DNA of 64,000 nt from Paraescarpia echinospica (taxonomy: Eukaryota; Annelida; Polychaeta; Sabellida; Siboglinidae): positions 55,173,486 to 55,237,485 of the forward strand of contig CM034533.1 in the NCBI GenBank assembly GCA_020002185.1, written 5' to 3'. The position numbers and the translations under genes are program-made. Below the pieces are notes generated by a model that saw only the letters and a program-made list of their open reading frames with translations, ran no database searches and was not told the DNA's origin. Within the stretch, counting starts at the first letter, position 1, and each line of letters opens with the position of its first letter. This document shows, piece by piece, positions 13,123-24,954 of this stretch.

Positions 13123-13478
13123 GAATGAAAGCTAGATTGATGCTGTCTGCTCTGGCGTGGAACTACCGACCACGTCCCAACCCAGACAAACCTGTTGAGA
13201 CTGGTGTCATGTGGTCCAAAAGACACAAGCAATGGGTGCAGCGTAACAGACCGCAGCAGGTGAACCCAAGTACCCACCTACCAATGTTCATGGATCGAGT
13301 GAGATGTGTTTATAAGAAATATCACACTGCATGCGATCACAGTCACTGGGCCAGATGTGCCAAAACCAGAGAAGGAGGATCTGCTGGCAGCAAGAGTCGG
13401 TCAATTTGTAAAGAAACAGTAAATACTGCCACCACCCACCTACAGCGTCATAGGTCACATGTACATTGTCTAGTTTAG
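13123..13478 (+). pseudogene. Kolobok-like transposase, C-terminal exon
   Basis: An acceptor (TTCACTGTAG, ending 13122) opens a frame reading KARLMLSALAWNYRP, then VMWSKRHKQWVQR, and closing at TAG 13476-13478. The motif order (KLxLAALxxN, then a basic stretch) resembles the C-terminus of the same transposase family. The stop lies only 13 bases from the stop of the minus-strand gene that converges on it. Confidence 0.65.
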
Positions 13479-13491
13479 TTTTCAAGTCCAG

Positions 13492-13638
13492 AGTGGTATC
13501 CCTCGTGTTGTTCCCCATCGGGGACAGGGAACCATGATCTTATGGCTGGCGCGTGCTAGTAGAACTCTCCATACCCTTCGACCCAGCTTGCCATGGATCC
13601 ACCAGGTAAACTCTCTGTATGCAGCTCACCTGAGAGAC
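13492..13638 (-). pseudogene. P2X7-ballast-like gene on transposon, exon C (last)
   Basis: On the minus strand, acceptor ATTTCAG is followed by a frame containing AAYREFTWWIHGKLGRRVWR and HKIMVPCP, ending at TGA (13494-13492). This matches the pattern YRxFxxWxHGxLGRxxRR seen near the end of the P2X7 cytoplasmic 'ballast' zinc domain and its free-standing invertebrate relatives. Phase 2 agrees with exon B. An in-frame TGA lies just before AAYREF, so the gene is broken here. Confidence 0.62.
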
Positions 13639-14289
13639 CTGAAATAAATTTGGCTCAAATAAACATCTGACATTGTAAATAAGTGACATATAAAAATTGG
13701 TTCTATAATGACACTATTCCTTTATATAAATTGTTTACCATTAAACATGTGTTCAACTGGAATAAGGCAAATATTTATAATTTTGCACTACAGAACTAAT
13801 TATGCTGGTTCCACAAGCATTGTATCTACAAGTTATGATAACGTGTATATAATAATATAAGTGGAACCATTATAATTTGTTCTGTTGTGAGAGAGTAACA
13901 CTTTATTCATACAGTAGAATACAATAAAGTGTGAAACGATAACCCAAGTACATATGTGAATACAGTAAATAACTATGTATAGTAGTATATTGTAGCAGGC
14001 TAAGGTAAATAATGACTAACGGTTAAAGTAAGTCATACTGAAAATGAACACATTTATGTGTAGGATTACTTGCTGTTGAGGGGAATTTAATTTTGTAATT
14101 ATTGTCATATTAGGGTGATTGTCATTATATTCCAATTAGTCTTGGGTTAAACCATTGTGGTTCGTCTTTACATTTAGAAAGGGTGAATGACGTTAGCAGG
14201 GCTGGTTTAGACAAGGATACAATAGAATTAGTTGTTTTGTTGGTGGTTTTATTCCACAAGGAGGTTGTCAGTCTTAGATTTGTTGGGTT

Positions 14290-14440
14290 CAGATACATAG
14301 CCTCTGCAACCTATTTCAATGCATGTTAATTCTGATTTTATTCTGTTATTGTTTACATCATGGATTGGTGCGACATACTTGTTAGTTTTGAATACATGAT
14401 CTTTCTTGATGTTAGGTTCAAATGGTAGTCAGTTCAATGA
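14290..14440 (-). other. possible retroelement-derived fragment inside the minus-strand intron
   Basis: The minus frame reads HVFKTNKYVAPIHDVNNNRI, then TCIEIGCRGYV. The block KTxKYxPxxxD...EVGxRGY recalls a segment common in reverse-transcriptase-encoding elements, but I cannot name the family. It lies between exons B and C of the ballast-like gene, so it is either a nested insertion or an unrecognised exon. Confidence 0.35.
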
Positions 14441-14563
14441 TGTGAATTTGCTTAGCATGTGGATGGTAGATGACGTATGGTAAGTCCACTAAATAATTTC
14501 CCTGGAAGATTGCTAATAATTTGGGCATCAGGCATGAAATTGCTGACAAAATTATCTCTATAT

Positions 14564-14580
14564 ATATATATATATATATT
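14564..14580 (+). repeat. TA dinucleotide repeat
   Basis: A short (TA)n microsatellite inside the Kolobok-like element. Confidence 0.85.
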
Positions 14581-14656
14581 TGCTAGTGTTACTATGATGT
14601 TGTATTGTGTTATTATTAATACATTTCAATAAAAACGCATGCATATATATACGTAC

Positions 14657-14789
14657 TTGTTTGTTGGACGGACTAGTTCCCAGTCATCTAACTGTATATG
14701 GTTCATGGCAACTAGTACATCCTGCAGCACCACCTGCTCCAAACAAAGACTTCTAAATCCCCTGCTGTTTGTAATGCACAGCAGTCCAC
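14657..14789 (-). pseudogene. P2X7-ballast-like gene on transposon, exon B
   Basis: The minus-strand exon lies between acceptor TTTGTTACAG and donor GTACGT. It reads GLLCITNSRGFRSLCLEQVV, LQDVLVAMNH and DWELVRPTNK. The pattern (CI-x-H/S-x-GF-x-x-x-CL-x-x-x-VL) is the middle of the P2X7 ballast domain. Its phase joins exon A (ending GAAG) exactly. No lesion is visible in this exon. Confidence 0.66.
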
Positions 14790-15524
14790 CTGTAACAAAG
14801 AATTAAGCATTTAAATAACAGTTTTACACGAATGTTAAGCAAACTTGGATTATTATTCTGAACAAATTTCACAAAGAATGCATTACGATCCTCTAACTGT
14901 ATTCATCCCAGTGTTATACCTGGGTGTATAGAAATATCACGCAGATTAAGCCGTTTTGAAATGTGCCAATATTTGCACAAAATGGTGGTCATTTTCTTTG
15001 TCACCAAAATGGGGGCTCTGGCTGAAAAAAAGTTCAATATATATTTTATTCATAAGACCCATTCTAAACTTTGGGCAGAAAAATTGCAGTATGCATAGTT
15101 TAAAATAATTCTGTCTACCTGCTGTGTGTTTAAAAAGTAGTACTGCCACATATTGTTCATACATGCATAGCCATTACTGCGAATGTGAAGAGTGTCGACG
15201 TGGATAGAACAAAAGGGGAGTTAATTCCTGTTTATTTTCTATCCTAGCTCTGCCTCCGCTCTATACAATTATGGTTCACATGAATCATGGAAGTTTTGGA
15301 ACCATTCAACTACATTTCTTTTTAAAAGTGAGGGTACAGCCTTGGGTGGTATTCGAAAATGGACACTTCAAAGTTTAAACACTGAGAGCGATATCTAGAC
15401 CCAATCCAATTGTAAGACAAGTGACGTGTCCCGGCCCGAGCAATTATCTCTCGCTGTTTATATGCAGCCCAGAATTTAGATTCATCGGTTATTTAAACAA
15501 TAAACTAGACAGATTAATAATTAC

Positions 15525-15776
15525 CTTCACCAACAGGCTCGGCATACTGTCGAGTCGCAACCGCCTCCTGGCAGCAGGCATATTCAGTTCTTGTTCCTGA
15601 ACACGGATATCGCTGCGGCATTTCCACACCGACACCAGTCAATTTCATCTCAGCATGCTATGCCTATGCGCCTCGACATTTCCACTGCCCATGGGTCTTC
15701 CTGTTCATGCTCACCGGCACGCACCTCTGCCCTATCTTCCAACACAGGCCCTTGTTTTTGTGGTTCAAACCAGTAA
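15525..15776 (-). pseudogene. P2X7-ballast-like gene on transposon, exon A (frameshifted)
   Basis: In one minus frame the sequence reads DEIDWCRCGN, the start of the zinc-binding WCxCG-x-C segment. In the next frame it continues RTEYACCQEAVATRQY before a GTAATT donor at 15524. The ballast family has these two blocks about 15 residues apart in one frame, so a small indel near 15625 has broken the gene. A stop also precedes DEIDW. Upstream sequence (EDRAEVRAGEHEQED) is acidic. The true start is not found. Confidence 0.6.
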
Positions 15777-16010
15777 CCAGCTGCTTCGGAATTGATTTAC
15801 ACAGTATACACAGTCACAGCGCATGCACGCATAGTTTAATTGGTAAACTTACAACAGCGCCACCTTACTAAATAGTACGCAGAATATTTATGACAGTGTA
15901 ATGTCATGTTCTTCTAACAATGGCGCACTCCATAGAAATTCGGTAGTTGTGTCTTAAAAAATGTTTTCCTGGTAAACCGCTGACGTTAAAATTTTATTGT
16001 AGTTGGAAAT

Positions 16011-16070
16011 TGTTAGTTTGTGTTAACTCTTTTAGATGCTTAACACCAAAATGTTGCCTTTTGTTTTCCT
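16011..16070 (-). repeat. right terminal inverted repeat of the Kolobok-like element
   Basis: Reverse complement of 10643-10702, ending GTTTTCCT before TTAA at 16071-16074. Confidence 0.93.
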
Positions 16071-16988
16071 TTAACTGGATAGAAAAATGGCTAATTGACT
16101 AAAGACAACGGGTAGTAGTTGATGGGGAGGCTTCAAACTGGAAATCAGTTTTGAGTGGGGTAGCACAGGGATCACTACTGGGACCTATATTATTCTTAAT
16201 ATATATCAATGATTTGGACGATGATATAACAAGCAAGGTGTTGAAATTTGCGAATGATACAACATTTTTTAGAAGGATTAAACATGATGGAGATGGACAG
16301 CATTTACAAGATGATCTTCACAGGTTGAAAAAATGGTCTGAAAAATGGCAAATGTTGTCCAATTTTGGGAAATGTAAATGCCTCCACACAGGACATGGGA
16401 ACAAAGATGTGTAATATACAATGGGAGGTTCTGTACTAAGTACTACTGTAAAAGAAAAGGACTCATTTAGAATATTGTATTCAAGCATGGAGGCCATATC
16501 GCAGAAAGGTCATAGATATGCTAGAAAGAGTACAGAGGAGAGCAACTAAAATGATACAAAAACTGAGGGATATTAGTTACGAAATACACCTAAAAATTTG
16601 GTTTAACAACACTAGAGACCAGGAGATTGAGAGGAGATCAGATAAAAGTGTTTAAAATATTGAATGGTTATGAGAACATTGATAGAAATATTTTTTCTCA
16701 GTTAAAAAAGATAGAAGAACCAGAGGACATGAAGTTACATTAGTAAAGGAGCAGTGTAGATTATATAAAAGAAAGTTCTCAATCTCACAAAGGACTATAA
16801 ATGAATGGAACAGATTGTCTCCTGATTGTGTTGGTGTTAGTAGCGTGAATATGTTTAAAATAAAAATTGACACCTTAAAAGGGCGGGATGCACGTAGATA
16901 AAAGTACTGGACTCTCGTTAAGCCAAAAGGCTTCCTTGTCCACCTGCCATCTAGAGTTAATTTTCTGGATGGCAATCTTGTTAAATCT
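16071..16988 (+). mobile_element. CR1-like LINE, 3' part (end of RT and 3' UTR)
   Basis: The RT frame interrupted at 10638 resumes with NWIEKWL, then GVAQGSLLGPILFLIYINDL and FANDTTFF. The family consensus has PQG and a FADD/YADD catalytic pair. Here the P is A and one catalytic aspartate is N, so the enzyme would be inactive even before the insertion. After 16414 the frame breaks, and about 157 bases are missing relative to the copy at 4506-5282. The 3' end, GGCAATCTTGTTAAAT, is shared by both copies. Confidence 0.88.
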
Positions 16989-19056
16989 GATGTAATAGTG
17001 TATATATATGATGCCCTTTCTGTATGATAAGTGTAAAGCAAGTGGTATCCTAAAAATATGGATGTAGGTATGTGGTTGAAAGTGTAACCAATGTGGACAC
17101 CACATGTTACACGTGCAGCCACAAGTTTGCAGCCCCCTATCAGTGCGACACATGGTATCCCATCAATTTTGTTGGATCCAAGTAATACACACATTGAACT
17201 ATGCCAGGATGTATCAAATAGAATGCATGTTGTTTCATTCACAGCCTGGCACTAAAACGAATTTACCCTGTTTCCATGTCACAAATTAGGCTTGCAAAAT
17301 CAGCCTTCTGCGAAGAGACATGTGCACTTACAAATAAACGGTTGCTACATCAAGGCTACTTTTATGTCTAATATATCTACCAAGTATAATGTATCATTTG
17401 GTGTGAAATGGTTGCCATTGTTGGCAACAATTATTGTAAAAATGTACATGAAATCAACATGCTAAAAGGTTTGCCAACTCGTGAACTGTCATAATATTAT
17501 GGTAAATTGGTGGTTTATGTTCCGAAGATTATATTTTTATTTGTTCCTAGCATGCAATGCAATTAATTAAACAGTCATTTCTGAAATGCCACAAAAGTAT
17601 GTTTCTATTAATCGCAAGAATGTTTCTCAAAATGTGTCCTTTTTATAAAACAGTATAAGTTGTTTAGTATATCCAATTTCTGTGCAAACATCATTGTCTA
17701 ACCCAAGTTATTGATAACCAGTTAGTGTACACAGTTTTGGGCAGTAGGCGTCTTTTATGAGATGTGAACTTCAGTGGTTTATATTCGTAAGTTCTTCACT
17801 CAAAATTTCCCAACAGTTTGTTTGCACAACTTTGTCGGAATATGTGTTATGTCTTTAGCACAAAGATATCTTACGGATCACATTCCTTATTTTGCTTAAA
17901 AAAACGGCATAGAACTTTAGTTGAATAGACTTGTGGGCATTTGCTTGATTTTGCTGTTATAATTTGAGTTTTGTTTAACTTTGATACCTCAGTGAGATAG
18001 TTCCATCATTTAACATTATTCTATTTACCTTTAAGAATATTGCGTCTTACGCCCATTTGAGGCGTAAATAGCACCTCGATTTGTATCAACAAACGCTGCT
18101 TTATCTCATTTTACGCGCATTGTGTGGTAACGCACGGCTGCTGCGGCACAAACTAGCGCAAACCGCGTCGCTATTTGAGCTTCAACAGGGTCCGGATTTG
18201 ATACAAGTGCCGACTAGTGAATAGGATGCACAGCTTTTATTTGGGCTTCAAAAGAATCTGGATTCGACACAAGTGCCGACTAGTGACGTAATGCCATCAG
18301 CCTGCACGGTTTTCACTCCCACCACCGTCATAAACCAAAACGCAAGTTACCGTTTGGGCGCCATTTTATATGAATGTCTAGATTTCTAGTATGTCGAAAC
18401 TCCGTAAGCCTACGGTACTTACTGATACAACAGTGTGGAACTGGAAATCTTCTTTGATTGAACCAATTGAATCAGATCCTGAATAAAGATGTAACATTGA
18501 TAGGGTCTAGTCACCCCAGTGTTAACCAGTGGTGTCATGTAACCAAGTAAAACTACTTCATTACTCTACTTGAGTAGTTTTTTCAAGTAACGGAGAGTAA
18601 CAAATACAATTTATAGAGTAATAAATACAATTTATATTAACTACTTGTAACGAAGTAGTTTTATCTAAGGTAGCGCTACTTTTTACTTTCTTACTTTCAT
18701 TTATTTCGCGATATATTTTCGTTACATTTTTAGTCCTTTAGACTGAAGGTCCAACAGACTTATGTCATCACTCGGCATCCGCTGTGCGCCGTTAGCTGCC
18801 ATATATCTCAGAAATCATTCTAAGAGCACCTCAGGCCCCCCAAAATGCAAAATGTTCCTGCTGTTTCCGTACTGCTGTAAGCCTCATGCAGCCACTGATT
18901 GTCTTTTAGCGCAATTTAATCTTGTCGAATCGATGTAAACAGGCCGGTATCACCGGTGCGATATGGCATGTACATGCGAATTGACTATTGAGAGCATCCC
19001 GGGGGCATCATAACCATGAAGGCGACTTTCTTTGCGATTTTGTGGACATGTCCCCG
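16989..19056. other. intron 1, part b: no gene seen
   Basis: AT-rich sequence. It holds a diverged 47-base direct duplication (about 18173-18220 and 18239-18286, ending AAGTGCCGACTAGTGA). Near 18528-18680 is a stretch rich in AAGTAAAACTACTT and GTAACGAAGTAGTT motifs that resembles a hAT-type MITE whose right end I could not find. No exon recognised. Confidence 0.5.
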
Positions 19057-22012
19057 ACCTCAGACGATATCATTTCTTTTTTTGATTAATATTTTTTTAT
19101 TTAAATAAACAAAATATTGTAGAATTTTTTATTTAATTTCAGACTTCGCACTGGACAAGCAGTTTGTGCAAGTGCATAATTATTTATCCCTACTACTCCG
19201 CATCGTCAGATGATATCACTTCTGTTTTAATTAATATTTTTATTTTAAAACATTTATCAATTAAAAAAATATTGAGGAATTTGATATTTATAATAATATA
19301 TTTTATTTGGTATAGCGCCACATCCAGTATTGTTCGTGGCGCTTCACAACATATTAAAATACATAAAAATGGTAGAATTGCAATGAATATGTATATTAAT
19401 TTAAAATAAATATTAGTGGTAAAGAATAAAATAAATAAATACATATTGGATAATGTAGAATTTCTAAATAAAGAAGTAAATAAATAGCAGTTATTCATCA
19501 AAATTAAATAATATTAATAATAAAAATCTAGCACAATAACTATATAAGATAATGCTAATAAAAAAATATATATCTGTATGATTAATAATAATAAATCATT
19601 TAGTAAAACATTTGATATAAAATAGTTTACGTGAGGAATAATGAATAATCATTATACGATTACGATAACTAATTAAAATTGGTTTTAGTAGAGGGCGGTG
19701 TTCATCTAGAGTGACACTAATATGAAACACAAAAGAAATGTGTCTTCAGACGACATTTGGTTTTAACAACACTTGGTATGTAATTCATTTCAGACTCCTC
19801 GCACATGACATAAAGTTTACGCAAGTGCACAATTATTTATCCCCACTACATCGCAGGCAGGCATGTACAATTCCTTGGATAGGTATTAATCACAGTGAGG
19901 ATATGTGTCAAATTTATAGAATATATAGATACCTGGTACTCATGTCGAGATTTTCACAGACTCCATAAATTTCGCCAAAAAATTCCAAACGAGTATGTAC
20001 ATATTCTTATTAATTCGATACATAACCCCACCGGGATTAATATCCAAGGAATAGTGATATTATCTTGGGTTGCCTTATACAGTCTACTAATGTTACCCAT
20101 GACCTCACCGTGTCGGATACCTTTCCAAGGATCTTGGGTTGCTGATGGCTGAAATAAAAATTGTCTTCAGAATGTTTGCCTTGGACACGCTGTTTGCGTA
20201 AGTGAATAATTCATTCTCCGCTTTTTCGCACAACGTGCGATGAAGTAAATTCCCATAAAAACATTAAAAATAGTTTTTAAATTGCTTTAAAGTAATGAAA
20301 CATGGCTGAAATAAAACTTGTCTAATGTCTAAGACCTATTTACATTATTAATCTGTATTATAATATGTAATAATATACAATAATTAACTCCAAATATATG
20401 ATTACAATGATATATTATATATATAATATATGTATAAAACATACATTATTTTTGTGTGTATTTTAATATGCACATCCTGTTATTTCTCATTAAAATAACT
20501 GTATTAATTAGTCAATATTAACTAACTAGCAAACAAAGTCGACATGCTCATACTTTAACTGCCATGATTAAAAATATATTTGTAATTTCTGCAGAGCCTG
20601 GGCTTCATACATAATGCAAACATGTGTATTTAACATGTTTAAATCCCTACCAAATAATAATATAATATCTACATTATATAAAAGTAATCTTCCATAGTGA
20701 CTATGTATGGTGAAAGAATTATTGGATAAGTCCATGTTATTTATGTAAATTGGTGTCCCTTGAGTGCTAAACATTTTTATGAAGAACAAACAATGTTACT
20801 GGAGGCTGTGCACACAAATTTTATTATACATTCTGAGATACTTGTAATTTCCTGCATGCACAATAAAACAGAATTTAAATGTAGTTTACAGTGTCATAAC
20901 TGCCTTTATTTCATTAGAATTATGTTTTATTAATCACTAATGACCCTGACCTTAATCATCCACGGGGCGGCATGTGCCAAATGAATCGCGTAAACACAAT
21001 TATTTATCGGCTTCTTGCACAGATAACACCCAAATTATGCATAAACATGCAAGACATACGTTGCAGAGAAAGTACTTATAGGAAATTATTACGTTTTGAT
21101 ACAGTATATCTCGAATATACATTAGCTTACAAAGAAGAAGAATGTCCGGTCAATATGCACTACACACCTTTAATGTTTTTTGCAAGAGTCTTGGTTGATA
21201 TAATTATCTTAATATAATGTGGACTATATTTTATGGTATGGCTATATTGACCAACAAACAAACTAATTTGGCCCATGATATCCTCCACATGATATCCTCC
21301 ACATGATATCCTCCACATAATATCCTCCACATGCAAAAAATGGCAAAACATTTGCTCTCTTACAAAAGGTGTATCAATTGTGATCTTTAATGTTTATGCG
21401 CTGAATTGTCATATCTGCATGTGCGGATAGTTCCTCTGTCAGGAACATGTAGAAACAAGTGTGTTAGAACACATTTAAAATTTTTCATCACAAATAGGAA
21501 TAGGAACATTTTCCGTGCCCTGGCCCATATATTAGAATATATTTTAGGCTATAACAAATAAATTTATTAAAAAAATATGACAACGCAATAAATTATGTAA
21601 ACAAATTTATAGAATAAGACTTTATATATATATACACTGTATATATAGCAATATACTTTGTGGGATGATTGCAGGCATGTCGGCAAATAAACTCCATAGC
21701 TCTTGTCCAATTGGCTGATGCAATATTTGGTGAGCCAAGATATTCAATGCACAAATTCATCAGAAAAAATTTGTCAATCTAAAAACGTTTTTATACACTT
21801 TTCACGTTTTTTTGCGAATTCGCAAGGTCTGAAGCTCTGTACATGTCTGCGGAGTAGTGGGGATAAATAATTATGTACTTGCGCAAATTGCGTGTCCAGT
21901 GCGAAGTTTGAAATGAAATTAAACATTCCGCAATATTTTGTTTATTTAAACATTAAACAAATTAAAATCTTAATTAAAAAAAGAACTGATGTGGTCTGCG
22001 ATCGGGTCATCT
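19057..22012. mobile_element. AT-rich element with about 150-bp terminal inverted repeats
   Basis: Sequence at 19057-19206 is repeated in inverted orientation at 21843-22012. Shared blocks include TAAATAAACAAAATATTG, CTTCGCACTGGACA and CATAATTATTTATCC. The left repeat is partly duplicated in tandem (19203-19285). Related fragments lie inside at 19785-19860, 20160-20240 and 20975-21020. No transposase frame is visible, so this looks like a non-autonomous, composite or nested DNA transposon. Exact ends and target duplication are unclear. Confidence 0.6.
21275..21330 (+). repeat. 14-bp tandem repeat, four copies
   Basis: Four copies of ATGATATCCTCCAC; the last has one change (ATAATATCC). Confidence 0.93.
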
Positions 22013-24954
22013 TCACTGGCATGCATATAGTCTCCATTAAACATGTCAATATTTTACTTCCATCATAACCCTTAATGATCTGTATTCTGTAACTATGATT
22101 CACCAGAAACCATTTCATTATTAATTACTAACTCACAATATAGTCCAAAGGACTTCAGGGCCTCTTGGCCCATTTTTCTTCAAGCTTTCTCAATTGTGAT
22201 GTGTCACCAACCCTGTTGTTCTAAAAACCAGCTTCCAAGTGAAACCATGTTGCTATGGTTACTTCTGCATTCATTTCTATCTGCTAGCAAATCAAGAAAA
22301 TTAAAACACTACATTGAGTAAAAGTTCCAATTGTATATATGACCAGTGCAAGGTTACTACTGCATTACAGTGTACCACATATATTGATTTAAAATCGTAT
22401 CCACACGTTAAATAAAATGGCAATTTTTTTAAATTTCATCTCCAAAATGAGTTTCTGACATTTTAATATCAGAAAGGTATTTCTGTAGAGACGGTAAAAA
22501 CCGTCACCCTGTCAGAAACCTGCCAACCCTGGCGATGGTGAATTCCAGCAGGAAATGTCATTTTTGATCCAGCTTGCTTGACTGTTGAGTGTTGACAAAT
22601 ATTAATTCAACTTAAAGAAGCAACAAAAAATGTCTTGTTGACATTATGTTGCATTATGCTGTTGTTGTTTTTTGGTCCAGATAGACGGTCGCCCTGACCC
22701 CAAGAGGAGGGTCAGACTAAAGTCTGCATGTCAATTACCGGTTTATTACCCCTTCATGCAACCCTAATGTTGAAATAACTCTACCTGTCATTCAGATGTG
22801 GACATAAAGGAGACAAGTACTACAATACCACTGTCGTGCTTGATAACTTGCAGTTTGTTAAATATACATCTAGTATCTAGTTATTTTTGGGTTGTATAAT
22901 GGCAATCTACTAATCTATCAATAGTCTCGTTGACATCCCAAATCAGTATTAATCATCATAAAATTTGATATCAAATGTCATCTAATGTTCAAATAATTGG
23001 TAAGTATAAAACGCTGACTCTGTGATGTTCTGACAAACATCTGGATTAGTCTTGTGTATAAAATTGCCTCTGTAAAACATATCAAAAAGCACAAATCATA
23101 AACTTTCTTCTAAGTTTAATCACAACCAGTGGTAGAACTTCATCATATTTTTACGAGACAGTAGGACTGGTAAAGATAACGTTTATTAGTCCGTCTAGGG
23201 GTTTACTAATACTTAAAATAATCAAAGAGCTATAGACAAATTTATAATGTCAGCAATAATTTATTTTAAAAATGACCGACATCTCTTATAAATGTGCCTC
23301 GCTTGTGTCATAAGCACATAGAGAGAATGGTTGAAAATTGTCAGTCCCTGTAATGAAGGGTTCTTTCCACGGATAGCAGTCGTCCGATGTGTTTGACACA
23401 ATGTACAAACATCACCAACTGCTGATCATCATACGGCAGCCATGTATCCTCTCTCATCCTCTCCCCCCGTCTCGCTTTCTCTCGCTCTCTGTCGCACTTT
23501 CTAAATTGTTTCACTGCTGGCTTTGCAACGCTAGTCAAATACTGATGCGTGTCTCAGAATAACGACGAATTAAACAAAACTTATATATAAAACGAAAACG
23601 TAATAGCTATAAGTACCAGATATCTACGAATGTGTGCTCTCCGAACAATCAACGCCTTATATATCACACCACAACCAACACGCCTGTGAAAGTTACTGGC
23701 CCAGATTTTGTGTAACCGTAAAAAAAATACGCTCATTCTGAGGTGAAAACATTATTAGTCTTTTTTATAATTTTACCAACAAAGTTGTTAGAAGTTACTA
23801 TATTACATATTGATTGTTCAAAATAAGATGTCCAATGCTAACAATATTGTAGTATTGTTAAAGTGTGTACTCAGATGCATATAAACAGTATTTGCCAAGT
23901 TTAAATAAAGTGTGGCCAGTGTGACGACAGCTTGTCAGTCCGAGTCGGTAGTTGAGTTGACGCTGCTTTCATGTACAGGTCAATCAAGGCATTAGACTAT
24001 TTCACGGTTCATTCGCTAGGTGGCACCACCCAAACAGGTGGCCTTCACCTTGCCCTTGCTGACGCAGCATTACATTTGGTTTCTGTCACTTTAACCACTA
24101 GTTAAATTTGGATTTAAGCATATTCCTTTCATTTATCTAGAGAAGAAGAAGCGTGCATAATTCAAAAGTCGAGGCACCTTCCAACCACCTTACAAAGTGT
24201 GTCCAAGGGACGCGGCGGGACTTAAAAAATGGCGTCTCGTCATACAAACCTGCGCTGCCGGTGGTTAGAAAATTTATTTGATGGCTTTGCACGCCGTCGT
24301 CCGCATGATAAGTGTTGGAGTTTGGACTCATAATTGATCAGAATTAGTATCTACGTTATGTTTACAATGTCCTATAACTGAGTCGCGTCTAAGAATTCTG
24401 GCGAACTGCATCTGATAACCGATGCGGTCGTGCCGTGACCGCCATTTCGTCTCGGCGGCGTTCGAGAACCGGAAACCAGTGGCCCGTATAAAATATAAGA
24501 ACTGGTGGCCCGAACTGGCCCGACAGCTTCAAAAAAGGCGCCGGGCCATCGGGCCAGTGTTAATGTCGAGGCTTGATAACTACAAGCAAACAATGCATGA
24601 TTTCAACCTAATTTTTATAGTTTGAAATGAATTAGAAAATATTATGTTAGACCAGTGTAGCCATTTGTGCAAAATAATATACAATTTGTGATGGCCAACA
24701 TAAACAGTAAGTTTTTAGTAACCGGAGATCATAACTTGTATTAGTTGTCATTTTGCGATATATTTTTTTAGGTGAGATGTACAAAGACTGAACCTTATTC
24801 TTGTTTTGTCAAGCAAGCGAATACAATATTGTGATATATTTGGAGGAGTTGGTATGTTTTTTTTGCAAAGTTATTGTTGTATTCCACAAGTTTTCAGACA
24901 CATCTGTAAATGTATTTTTCTTGTTACTAAGTATGTAATTGAACATAAATCAGT
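22013..24954. other. intron 1, part c: no gene seen
   Basis: No exon, transposon protein or array is recognised. Short open frames here have no protein-like features. Confidence 0.5.

Larger units (their letters stand above)
10643..16070 (+). mobile_element. Kolobok-like TTAA DNA transposon with two convergent genes
   Basis: The element is 5,428 bases long with 60-base terminal inverted repeats at 10643-10702 and 16011-16070, starting AGGAAAACAAAAGGCAAC. They differ at only about four positions. TTAA duplications flank it. It interrupts the RT frame of a CR1 LINE. Inside are exons of a THAP-type transposase on + (10966-13478) and exons of a P2X7-ballast-like gene on - (15776-13492). TTAA targets with a THAP transposase are the hallmarks of the Kolobok superfamily; piggyBac shares the TTAA but has a different transposase. 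Both genes carry lesions, so this copy cannot move by itself. Confidence 0.85.

Noticed and set aside
10643..16070. piggyBac assignment from the TTAA target site
   Set aside because: The encoded protein has a THAP start and WHMGKG...SNHLWW blocks, not a piggyBac DDD transposase, so Kolobok fits better.
18528..18700. hAT-like MITE rich in AAGTAAAACTACTT/GTAACGAAGTAGTT
   Set aside because: The right inverted end and target duplication were not found, so boundaries cannot be supported; mentioned only within the intron entry.
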